Positions 7,738 to 14,991 of a DNA stretch of 64,000 nt are shown here, one piece after another. The number at the start of each line of letters is the position of its first letter. The first letter of the stretch is position 1. The position numbers and the translations under genes were made by a program. The notes below the pieces were generated by a model, which saw only the letters and a list, made by a program, of their open reading frames with translations, made no database searches and was not told the DNA's origin. Source of the DNA: Lachnospiraceae bacterium (GTDB taxonomy: Bacteria > Bacillota > Clostridia > Lachnospirales > Lachnospiraceae); contig JAFSGE010000030.1 in the NCBI GenBank assembly GCA_017434885.1, forward strand, positions 62,001-126,000. Direction: 5' to 3'.

Positions 7738-8726
7738 AATGTTTTTATGACTTCGCCGTTTGCGGTGACAAATACAGCGTCTGTATCCGGCAGGCTTTCA
7801 ATCAGTTTGAACCCTTCTTCATATCCTAAGATATAGCAAAGAGTAGACAGGGCATCGCCGTCAGCAGAAGAATTGCTGATAATGGTAACCTGAGAGAGGT
7901 CGTTTTTTATAGGATATCCGTCTGTAGTAGAGAGAATATGGTGGTACAGAATATCATCTACAGTAAAGCAACGTTCATAATTGCCGGAGGAAACCACGGA
8001 TTTGTCTGTTACGGAAAGGGCGAGAAGCGTTGTTCCCGTAGGGGCAAAAGGCTCTTGAACCCCTACTTTGTAGACAGAACCATCCGGTTTGTTTCCGATA
8101 GTCTGGACATTGCCGCCCAAATTGATAATAGCAGAGGTAACACCTTTGCTTTGCAGATATTCTTTCATTCGGTCTGCAATATAGCCTTTGGCAATAAAAC
8201 CAAGGTCAATACAGGCATCAGGGTCTGATAAGATAACCTGATTGCCGTCAATATGAATTGCTTTATAATTAACATGAGACAGTGCCTTTTCAATTTCGTC
8301 ATGAGAAGGTACTGTTTTTTGGTCTGTGTCACTGAAGTTCCAAAGTAAGGAGAGACTGCCTATGGTAGGGTCTACAAGTCCGTCGGAGCGTTCTGCATAA
8401 GAAAGGGCTATCGTAAGCAGAGCAATCGTATCGTCGGATACGGTTACAGGAGTGCAATTGCTGTGATTGACATTCCAAATATCACTGTATTCTACAGTAC
8501 GGCTGAATTGCTGTTCATAGTGTTCTGCCATTTTCAGACAGTTATCGGCAAGTTCTTTTGTAGGAAGTGATATTGTGGGGGAATCATAAACAGTTACAGA
8601 GATAACCGTATTAAAATAAAAACCGGTGGCGGTTTCGGACAAAGCAGGTATATTGTGGCAGCTGCACATAAGGAAAAAAGCAGTTATCAGCAGGCCGGAA
8701 ATAATTCTTTTAAAAAAATGCTGCAT
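7734..8726 (-). CDS. apbE: FAD:protein FMN transferase (ApbE family lipoprotein)
   Basis: ApbE attaches FMN from FAD to Thr in S/T-G-A-T motifs, such as those of RnfD and RnfG encoded just upstream. The 330-residue protein has a lipoprotein signal (hydrophobic segment ending LMCSC, lipidated Cys about residue 22 or 24). It also has the conserved blocks DLGFIAKGYIADR, NLGGN and a C-terminal SADGDALST metal/FAD-binding motif. It would act on the outer face of the membrane, where the RnfG flavin domain lies. It converges on the aldo/keto reductase gene with a 4-bp overlap of stop codons and no room for a separate terminator. Confidence 0.94.
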   Translation of the reverse strand: MQHFFKRIISGLLITAFFLMCSCHNIPALSETATGFYFNTVISVTVYDSPTISLPTKELADNCLKMAEHYEQQFSRTVEYSDIWNVNHSNCTPVTVSDDTIALLTIALSYAERSDGLVDPTIGSLSLLWNFSDTDQKTVPSHDEIEKALSHVNYKAIHIDGNQVILSDPDACIDLGFIAKGYIADRMKEYLQSKGVTSAIINLGGNVQTIGNKPDGSVYKVGVQEPFAPTGTTLLALSVTDKSVVSSGNYERCFTVDDILYHHILSTTDGYPIKNDLSQVTIISNSSADGDALSTLCYILGYEEGFKLIESLPDTDAVFVTANGEVIKTF

Positions 8727-8755
8727 GGTTTTGAAGTTCCTTTTTGTGAATTTAG

Positions 8756-8785
8756 TTGTAAATCCGGTGACAATTATAGTATACT
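8756..8785 (+). promoter_or_regulatory. Possible promoter for the GH25-like gene
   Basis: TTGTAA (8756-8761) and TATACT (8780-8785) are separated by 18 bp and lie about 75 bp before the ATG at 8861. The match to the housekeeping consensus is moderate only. Confidence 0.35.
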
Positions 8786-8860
8786 CTTATTATTCATGAC
8801 AGGTGTAAATCGACAAACAGAAATTGACTGACATGAAAATGATAAGGTAGTGAGGTAATT

Positions 8861-9988
8861 ATGCGTTATCCGGATGAACATGATGACGGAAGGGTCAGTG
8901 CCCCCGTTACTTATACAATCATAACAGTTTCTGCCCTGGTTCTTATTATATTAGTCTTTGTGCTGATAAGCAATAATCAAAAACCGAGAGTAAGAAATAC
9001 GGCTGTCCAGGCAGCCAAGGCAACACCGTCACCGGTAGAAGAGGTTATGGAATTTGCGGAAGGACAGGAAGATATTGAGACTTTGTACAGAGAAAATAAG
9101 CTCCGTTCAGAGGACTTGGATTTTTGGGATATGTATCAGCAGAAGGATGTAGTAGTGGAGACAACACCGTCACCAAAACCGACACCCTCATCCTCCCCGG
9201 AACTGACGGATGAAGAGAAAGCAAAAGATGGCAAGCACATTTTGGTTTCTTATAAGGATGGCACACAGGAGTGGCTTGAAATCAATAAGGATATTCCCCT
9301 TCATGAGTATGATTTTACAAAGATGAAGGCGCAGAATAATCAGATGGTTTATTATGAGGGAGACAAAGAAATATCAAGGCTTGGTATCATTTTGTCTCAG
9401 GAGAGCGGAAAAGTAGATTTTGAAAAAGTAAAACAAAGCGGCATTGATTTTGTGATGCTCACAGTAGGTGCAAGGGGATATGAGACAGGGGTTATTACAC
9501 CGGATACAACCTTTGCGGATTATGCGGCAAATGCAACAAAAGCAGGTCTTAAGGTAGGCGTTATTTTTTACTCGCAGGCAGTAACCATAGAAGAGGCAAC
9601 GGAAGAGGCCGTTTTTGTGACAGAATACATCAGACCTTATGACATTACTTATCCGGTAGCATACTGTATGGAGAACATTACAAATGACAGTCCGCGAACG
9701 GATATTTTGGATCAGGAGAAGAAGACTCAGATTACAGAGACTTTTTTGACGGCAATAGAAAAAGAAGGATATTCACCGGTTCTTTACGGAAGCAGACAGT
9801 GGCTTCTTACGGAAATTATTGCAGAGGGATTGCTTGCTGACTATGAAGTGTGGTTGACAGACCAAAGCCCTGTGACAGATTATCCCTATCAGTTCAAAAT
9901 GTGGGAATATGCAGACGGGGAAAAAATTTCCGGTGTGGAAGAGACCGTTAGCTATACTATCAGTTTTGTTGATTACTCCAAACGATAA
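8861..9988 (+). CDS. Membrane-anchored degenerate GH25 (lysozyme-like) protein
   Basis: The 375-residue protein has a cytoplasmic N terminus, one membrane helix (about residues 16-37), a Pro/Thr/Ser and acidic linker with TPSPKPTPSSS (102-112), then a glycoside hydrolase family 25 fold (about 173-367). Family landmarks remain: VDFEKVKQSGIDFVMLTVG, AGLKVGVIFYSQA, EGYSPVLYGSRQWL and MWEY. The catalytic positions do not: the GID-type Asp is Ile177, the D-x-E pair reads Cys269-Met-Glu271, and the C-terminal Asp is Ser364. Only one expected carboxylate remains, so I infer a non-catalytic wall-binding protein or a changed chemistry. The ATG at 8861 follows GTGAGGT. It converges on the AP2 gene with a 16-bp overlap. 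Confidence 0.72.
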   Translation: MRYPDEHDDGRVSAPVTYTIITVSALVLIILVFVLISNNQKPRVRNTAVQAAKATPSPVEEVMEFAEGQEDIETLYRENKLRSEDLDFWDMYQQKDVVVETTPSPKPTPSSSPELTDEEKAKDGKHILVSYKDGTQEWLEINKDIPLHEYDFTKMKAQNNQMVYYEGDKEISRLGIILSQESGKVDFEKVKQSGIDFVMLTVGARGYETGVITPDTTFADYAANATKAGLKVGVIFYSQAVTIEEATEEAVFVTEYIRPYDITYPVAYCMENITNDSPRTDILDQEKKTQITETFLTAIEKEGYSPVLYGSRQWLLTEIIAEGLLADYEVWLTDQSPVTDYPYQFKMWEYADGEKISGVEETVSYTISFVDYSKR

Positions 9989-10770
9989 TTTAATATTTTG
10001 TCAGAAACCGGAAGCTTTGAGTAGATGTCGGCGTAAGAAGAAGGAGAAAGCCCCTCTAAATAGTTGGGCACAAAATTCTTTGTTACGCCGGCTTTTTTTA
10101 CGATGTCAATGGCTTTGTTATAGGCAATGGCTGCCTCTGTTTCTGTGGCATATTTGCCGATGGTGTAATTGCCGTTCAAATGAATTTTGGCAACATAAAA
10201 TATCCCTTTTTTGTTTTCCTGCCGGGATACACCGTGATAAATATTCATGACTTCTATATTTTCGTAGCGGAAGTCAAGATTGTCACCGTTTACAAAGCGG
10301 TAATCCCTGCCGTGGACCGCATAGTTTTTGATGCCGTAGCGATTGGCAATATTTACCTGCATTCCGTAATCTGCCACAAAAAAATGTCTGCCCCTTTTCA
10401 TGATTTTACGCGTGGAATAGTAAAATAAATCATCTAAATCAAACTTTAGACTTTCTTTGGGAGAGAGAAAGTATTCAAAGTATTTTTTGTATAGATAAAT
10501 GGGCGTAGCAAAATAAAGGTGATTGTCCCTGAAGTTAATCAGTGTTACCCATTTTTCAAAAGGGAGAATACGAAGGGAACTGTAATCATGGAGAGACAGA
10601 GCAGAATCTTTTAAAAGCTCGGTGGCTTCCAGATAAGCACCGCATGCCATGGAAGCACTGTCGTAGCTGCCGAGGCTTATGTGTTTGCGTTGAAAGGTAA
10701 TGGAAGAACGGTAATAAGTTGTGCCGTCCTTCTTGGTTGCGGGGTATACACCGGGCAGTTTCTTTTCCAT
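9973..10770 (-). CDS. AP2-type DNA-binding protein with HNH-like segment
   Basis: The 265-residue protein carries two AP2/integrase-like DNA-binding modules. One is at residues 6-55 (GVYPATKKDGTTYYR then SLGSYDSA). The other is at 180-228 (GVSRQENKKG then YTIGKYATETEAAIAYNKA). Between them, residues 150-174 (VHGRDYRFVNGDNLDFRYENIEVMN-like, split by a degenerate core) resemble the NGD-x-LD-x-R-x-EN block of HNH homing endonucleases, but the usual His pair is not clear. I chose the start at 10770 because GGAG lies 6 nt upstream there; earlier in-frame Met codons lack a site. It could be a domesticated homing-endonuclease relative or a transcription factor. Confidence 0.68.
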   Translation of the reverse strand: MEKKLPGVYPATKKDGTTYYRSSITFQRKHISLGSYDSASMACGAYLEATELLKDSALSLHDYSSLRILPFEKWVTLINFRDNHLYFATPIYLYKKYFEYFLSPKESLKFDLDDLFYYSTRKIMKRGRHFFVADYGMQVNIANRYGIKNYAVHGRDYRFVNGDNLDFRYENIEVMNIYHGVSRQENKKGIFYVAKIHLNGNYTIGKYATETEAAIAYNKAIDIVKKAGVTKNFVPNYLEGLSPSSYADIYSKLPVSDKILNYRLE

Positions 10771-10987
10771 GACATTCTCCTTTCCGAATAATTCTGTTGC
10801 ATAGGACATTGTAATAGGAATACTGTGCGACAGATATGGAAGTATTTTAACATAAAACATACATTTTTGAAATAATTTCCCCATAAATGCAAATTTTAGA
10901 AATATTTTTGGCAGTGCTTGTATAAAATATTAAAGAACTGTTACACAAATGTGACGGATTCTTGAAGGAAAAAGAGGGAATAAGAAA

Positions 10988-11611
10988 ATGTATAAACGAT
11001 TTGCGATGCAGTTGTTTTTGTGTAATTTATTACTTGGCACGGTTTGGTTTTGCGTAAAAGGGATTCAGATAAACAAACTGGCGGCAACGCCTGCCTTTAA
11101 ACTCAGTCTTGCCTGTGAAAACACGGTTTGTCCAAAGCAGGAAACCTTCATGGGATTTTTAAGACAGGCATCTTCCGGTCAGAGAGTGGTTGATTATGCT
11201 GTACTGGAAAAAGAAAGGTGTTATGATTTGAGTAGGGAAGAATATGAAACATTGCTTCGTATTGTACAGGCTGAGGCTGGAAGTGAGGACGAAAAAGGGA
11301 AAATGCTTGTGGCGGGTGTAGTGATGAACAGAGTAGAGAGCAATAAGTTTCCGGATACTGTGACAGAGGTAGTGTTTCAACATGAAAACGGAACTTATCA
11401 GTTTTCACCGGTGGCAAACGGAAGCTATTATGCAGTGGCAATTTCCGAGGAGACAAGAGAGGCAGTTGATAAGGTGCTTTCAGGTGAAGATGTAACGGAA
11501 GGTGCGCTGTATTTTGCAGCAAGGAAATATGCGGATTCGGAAAAAATGGAATGGTTTGATTGCTCCCTGAAGAAATTGTTTGTTTACGGTGGACATGAAT
11601 TTTTTAAATAG
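10988..11611 (+). CDS. SleB/CwlJ-type cell wall hydrolase
   Basis: The 207-residue protein has an N-terminal hydrophobic signal or anchor (about residues 8-25) and a C-terminal Hydrolase_2 domain. The domain contains LLRIVQAEAGSEDEKGKMLVAGVVMNRV, the catalytic-Glu region of the SleB family, and ends with the GALYFAA and GGHEFF-type blocks. SleB/CwlJ enzymes cut spore cortex peptidoglycan; vegetative paralogues of this short type are common in Clostridia, so sporulation specificity is uncertain. No peptidoglycan-binding repeat is present. Confidence 0.85.
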   Translation: MYKRFAMQLFLCNLLLGTVWFCVKGIQINKLAATPAFKLSLACENTVCPKQETFMGFLRQASSGQRVVDYAVLEKERCYDLSREEYETLLRIVQAEAGSEDEKGKMLVAGVVMNRVESNKFPDTVTEVVFQHENGTYQFSPVANGSYYAVAISEETREAVDKVLSGEDVTEGALYFAARKYADSEKMEWFDCSLKKLFVYGGHEFFK

Positions 11612-11661
11612 GAATATCATACTGTGTTCGGATGTCGGGACAGGTGAGGCGGCAATGTTTT

Positions 11662-11691
11662 TTGACATTGTAAAGTGAATGCGTTTATGGT
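11662..11691 (+). promoter_or_regulatory. Possible promoter of thrC
   Basis: A consensus TTGACA lies at 11662-11667 and TATGGT at 11686-11691 (18-bp spacing), about 58 bp before the thrC ATG. The -10 is weak; a better -10, TAGAAT (11691-11696), is too far away (23 bp). Confidence 0.4.
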
Positions 11692-11749
11692 AGAATATAT
11701 TGCAATCATTAACGTTTACGAATGAATAACGGGAAAAGAGGACGAAAAA

Positions 11750-13237
11750 ATGGAAATTTTATATAACAGTACCAGAACTAAAGGAGAGCAGGTAAAGGCT
11801 TCAGAAGCAATTTTAAAAGGACTTTCCGATGATGGCGGATTGTTTGTACCTGAGAGAATTCCTGAACTTGATAAATCCTTGGAAGAATTATCCCATATGT
11901 CATACGGGGAAGTGGCTTACGAAGTGATGAAGCTTTATCTGACAGATTTTACGGAAGAAGAGCTGAAAAACTGTATTGCCAAGGCTTATGATGCTAAGTT
12001 TGATACCGAAGTGATTGCCCCTCTTGCAGAGGCAGACGGTGCTTACTATCTGGAGTTATTCCACGGAGCAACAATTGCATTTAAGGATATGGCATTATCG
12101 ATTCTGCCTCACTTGCTTACCACTTCTGCAAAGAAAAATAATGTAAAGAATGAAATCGTGATACTGACAGCAACCTCCGGTGACACCGGAAAGGCTGCAT
12201 TGGCAGGCTTTGCAGACGTAGAGGGAACCAGAATTATTGTATTTTATCCCAAGAACGGGGTAAGTCCCATTCAGGAAAAGCAGATGGTAACCCAGAAAGG
12301 TGACAATACATATGTAGTAGGTATTCACGGAAACTTTGATGATGCCCAGACAGGTGTGAAGCAGATTTTTGGTGATAAAGAACTGGCAGCTTATATGAAT
12401 GAGAAGGGATTCCAGTTTTCTTCTGCAAACTCTATTAACATCGGACGTCTGGTACCTCAGATTGTTTACTATGTGTATGCTTATGTGAAATTGCTGGAAG
12501 AAGAGAAGATTGCTGCGGGAGAGAAGATTAACGTAGTGGTTCCTACCGGTAATTTCGGTAATATTCTTGCAGCGTTTTATGCAAAACAGATGGGACTTCC
12601 CATTGATAAGCTGATTTGTGCATCCAATGAAAATAAAGTGTTGTTTGATTTCTTTGAAAGCGGCACTTATGACAGAAACAGAGAGTTTGTTCTGACGACC
12701 TCTCCGTCTATGGATATTTTAATTTCCAGCAATCTTGAGAGATTGATTTACCGTATTGCGGGAAATGACCCTGAAAAGAACAAGGCGCTGATGGAGAGTC
12801 TCAAAGAAAACGGAAGTTATGACATTTCGGATGAAATGAAACAGCAGCTTACTGATTTTTACGGCAATTATGCAAGTGAAGAAGAAACGGCGAAGACCAT
12901 TTTTGATTTGTATGATAAGACCGGTTATGTGATAGATACTCATACAGCAGTGGCTTCCTGTGTGCATAACAAGTATAAAGAAGCCACAGGGGATGACAAG
13001 GTGACGGTAATTGCATCTACAGCAAGCCCTTATAAATTTACCAGAAGCGTTATGACAGCTATTGATAAGAAATATGATGCTGCAGAAGATTTTGAACTGG
13101 TTGATAAACTTTCTGAGTTGTCAAAGGTGACAATTCCTGCAGCAATTGAAGAAATCAGAACAGCCCCTGTTTTGCATGACAATATTTGTGACAAGACAGA
13201 GATGAAGCAGACAGTGATGAAGTTTTTAGGTATTTAA
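11750..13237 (+). CDS. thrC: Threonine synthase
   Basis: This cytoplasmic PLP enzyme converts O-phosphohomoserine to threonine. The 495-residue protein has the long-form N terminus (STRTKGEQVKASEAILKGLSDDGGLFVPE), the PLP lysine in GATIAFKDMAL, the TATSGDTGKAAL phosphate-binding loop and the VVPTGNFGNILA motif. Length and order fit the E. coli/fungal-type ThrC rather than the short Bacillus form. It appears to be a single-gene unit, followed by a strong terminator at 13251-13280. AGAGG precedes the ATG. Confidence 0.95.
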   Translation: MEILYNSTRTKGEQVKASEAILKGLSDDGGLFVPERIPELDKSLEELSHMSYGEVAYEVMKLYLTDFTEEELKNCIAKAYDAKFDTEVIAPLAEADGAYYLELFHGATIAFKDMALSILPHLLTTSAKKNNVKNEIVILTATSGDTGKAALAGFADVEGTRIIVFYPKNGVSPIQEKQMVTQKGDNTYVVGIHGNFDDAQTGVKQIFGDKELAAYMNEKGFQFSSANSINIGRLVPQIVYYVYAYVKLLEEEKIAAGEKINVVVPTGNFGNILAAFYAKQMGLPIDKLICASNENKVLFDFFESGTYDRNREFVLTTSPSMDILISSNLERLIYRIAGNDPEKNKALMESLKENGSYDISDEMKQQLTDFYGNYASEEETAKTIFDLYDKTGYVIDTHTAVASCVHNKYKEATGDDKVTVIASTASPYKFTRSVMTAIDKKYDAAEDFELVDKLSELSKVTIPAAIEEIRTAPVLHDNICDKTEMKQTVMKFLGI

Positions 13238-13250
13238 TAATAAAATGTTG

Positions 13251-13280
13251 AAAAGCGGTATGTGTGAACATACCGCTTTT
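13251..13280. terminator. Bidirectional terminator between thrC and gltA
   Basis: AAAAGCGGTATG (13251-13262) and CATACCGCTTTT (13269-13280) form a perfect 12-bp stem around a 6-nt loop. The A-run on one side and T-run on the other make it usable by both convergent genes. Confidence 0.9.
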
Positions 13281-13311
13281 AGTATTTCCTTTTGTGATGA
13301 ATAAAAATCTT

Positions 13312-14676
13312 TTATCTTTGGTGAATGTCAATGTAGGCTTTATCTTCGCCAATGGGCTTATAAGCGGGACGGATAATTTTACCGTTGTTGGCAAGCTCTT
13401 CCATGCGGTGAGCAGCCCAGCCTGACATACGTGCAATGGCAAAAATCGGGGTGTAGAGTTCCATTGGAAGTCCCAGCATATGATATACAAATCCTGAGTA
13501 GAAGTCCACATTGATGCTGACACCCTTGTACATCTGACGTTCCTCGGCAATAAGCTTCGGTGCCAGCTTTTCAACGAGAGAGTAGAGCGCAAATTCTTTT
13601 TCGAGACCTTTTTCAACAGATAATTTCTCGACAAAGGATTTGAAAATAACGGCTCTCGGGTCGGATTTGGAATAGATTGCATGACCTACACCGTATATTA
13701 AACCTGCATGGTCGAAAGCTTCCTTGTGAAGAAGCTTCTTCAAATATTCGGTTACTTCTTCTTCATCTGTCCAGTCTTTAACACGAAGTTTCATTTCTTC
13801 AAACATTTGGACTACTTTGATATTGGCACCACCGTGTCTGGGACCTTTCAGGGAACCGATAGCGGCTGCAATAACAGAGTACGTGTCTGTAAGAGAAGAT
13901 GTAACAACATGTGTGGTGAAAGAGGAGTTGTTACCACCACCGTGTTCCATATGAAGAACCAATGCAATGTCTAACAGTTTTGCCTCTAATGGTGTATAAG
14001 AACTGTCGGGACGCAGAATATGTAAAATGTTTTCTGCGGTGGACAGATCCGGATCCGGTTTGTGAATAAACAGGCTCTTGCCGTCGTGATAATGGCAGTA
14101 AGCCTGATAGCCGTAAATGGACAAAAGAGGGAACAGACTGATAAGCTGTAAGCACTGACGAAGGACATTTGGCATGGAAACATCGTCTGCACGGTCATCA
14201 TATGAGTAAAGGGTCAGTACACTTCTTGCCAGAGTGTTCATCATGTCACTACTGGGTGCTTTCATGATAATATCGCGGACAAAGCTGGTAGGAAGGGAAC
14301 GATAGCCGGCAAGCATTCGGGTGAAAGATGCCAGTTCCTGTTCATTAGGTAGCTTGGAAAAGAGAAGAAGATAAGTAATCTCCTCAAAACCGAAACGGTT
14401 ATCGTTTGTAAATCCGTCAACCAAATCCTTAACATTGTATCCGCGGTAAAATAACTGACCGTGAGCAGGATGGGACACCCCATCGATGATTTCTGTTGCG
14501 CGGACATCGGAAATATGGGTCAGCCCTGCAAGAACACCTTTGCCGTTTAAGTCACGAAGACCTCTTTTGACATCATACTTGGTAAAAAGCTCGGTATCGA
14601 TGATATCTTCACGTTCTGCCAATGCGGCAAGACGCACAATATCGGGTGTAAGTTCTGAAAATGAATTGTGATCCAT
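13312..14676 (-). CDS. gltA: Citrate synthase (Si-type family)
   Basis: Citrate synthase condenses oxaloacetate with acetyl-CoA. The 454-residue protein shows the active-site regions of the classical family: the His in HMEHGGGNNSS, the second His in GVGHAIYSKSDPRA, and the Asp in INVDFYSG. An N-terminal extension of about 40 residues precedes the core, as in many clostridial forms. It is transcribed divergently from pckA across a 315-bp AT-rich gap that carries promoters for both. A second, evolutionarily unrelated candidate citrate synthase lies at 52044-53456. Methylcitrate synthase activity cannot be excluded from sequence. Confidence 0.92.
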   Translation of the reverse strand: MDHNSFSELTPDIVRLAALAEREDIIDTELFTKYDVKRGLRDLNGKGVLAGLTHISDVRATEIIDGVSHPAHGQLFYRGYNVKDLVDGFTNDNRFGFEEITYLLLFSKLPNEQELASFTRMLAGYRSLPTSFVRDIIMKAPSSDMMNTLARSVLTLYSYDDRADDVSMPNVLRQCLQLISLFPLLSIYGYQAYCHYHDGKSLFIHKPDPDLSTAENILHILRPDSSYTPLEAKLLDIALVLHMEHGGGNNSSFTTHVVTSSLTDTYSVIAAAIGSLKGPRHGGANIKVVQMFEEMKLRVKDWTDEEEVTEYLKKLLHKEAFDHAGLIYGVGHAIYSKSDPRAVIFKSFVEKLSVEKGLEKEFALYSLVEKLAPKLIAEERQMYKGVSINVDFYSGFVYHMLGLPMELYTPIFAIARMSGWAAHRMEELANNGKIIRPAYKPIGEDKAYIDIHQR

Positions 14677-14695
14677 AAATAACCCCCTTCATTTG

Positions 14696-14724
14696 ATTGT
14701 ATATAGTGAATAAACTTCGGACAA
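14696..14724 (-). promoter_or_regulatory. Promoter of gltA
   Basis: Read on the minus strand, TTGTCC (14724-14719) and TACAAT (14701-14696) are separated by exactly 17 bp and lie about 20 bp before the gltA start. The -10 segment ACTATATACAAT (14707-14696) matches 10 of 12 positions of the palindrome found at the promoter at 51992-52003. Confidence 0.6.
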
Positions 14725-14877
14725 GCATAAGAATCTGTCAGAAAAATTGATGTTAATATCATATCATGTCAGCTTTTTGGAGACAAGTAAAAAATCAAAG
14801 TTAACAAATATTTAACATTTATTTTAAATACACTTAAAATTATTAATATAAATTTATAAAAATGCTATTTTACAATA

Positions 14878-14906
14878 TTGACTTTTATTTTGAGGTTTGA
14901 GATAAT
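14878..14906 (+). promoter_or_regulatory. Promoter of pckA
   Basis: TTGACT (14878-14883) and GATAAT (14901-14906) are spaced by 17 bp. The predicted leader is about 80 nt and contains the small hairpin at 14946-14960. The 14677-14991 gap otherwise holds only AT-rich sequence and the gltA promoter. Confidence 0.7.
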
Positions 14907-14945
14907 ACATTTGATGTGCTAGGTGGACTTGCACCATAGTTAGAA

Positions 14946-14960
14946 ACCGCGACATGCGGT
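14946..14960 (+). promoter_or_regulatory. Small hairpin in the pckA leader
   Basis: ACCGC, loop GACAT, GCGGT: a 5-bp GC-rich hairpin about 30 nt before the start codon and about 20 nt before the Shine-Dalgarno GGAGG. It stands out in an otherwise AT-rich leader; possibly a 5' stabiliser. It is preceded by GGTGGACTTGCACC, which has a short GGTG/CACC inverted pair. Confidence 0.4.
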
Positions 14961-14991
14961 GACAATACATAATAATTAAGGAGGACATAAA

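Noticed and set aside
8861-11611. Prophage or lysis cassette suggested by GH25-like and SleB-like genes with an HNH-like gene
   Set aside because: No holin, structural, integrase or packaging genes; genes are on mixed strands and the GH25 is degenerate.
13312-14676. Calling the minus-strand gltA a 2-methylcitrate synthase
   Set aside because: No prp genes in the window; sequence cannot separate the two activities, so the neutral citrate synthase call is kept.
14805-14830. TTAACA repeated near the gltA/pckA gap as a possible Rex site
   Set aside because: The two copies are direct, not inverted, so they do not form the Rex palindrome; the region is simply AT-rich.
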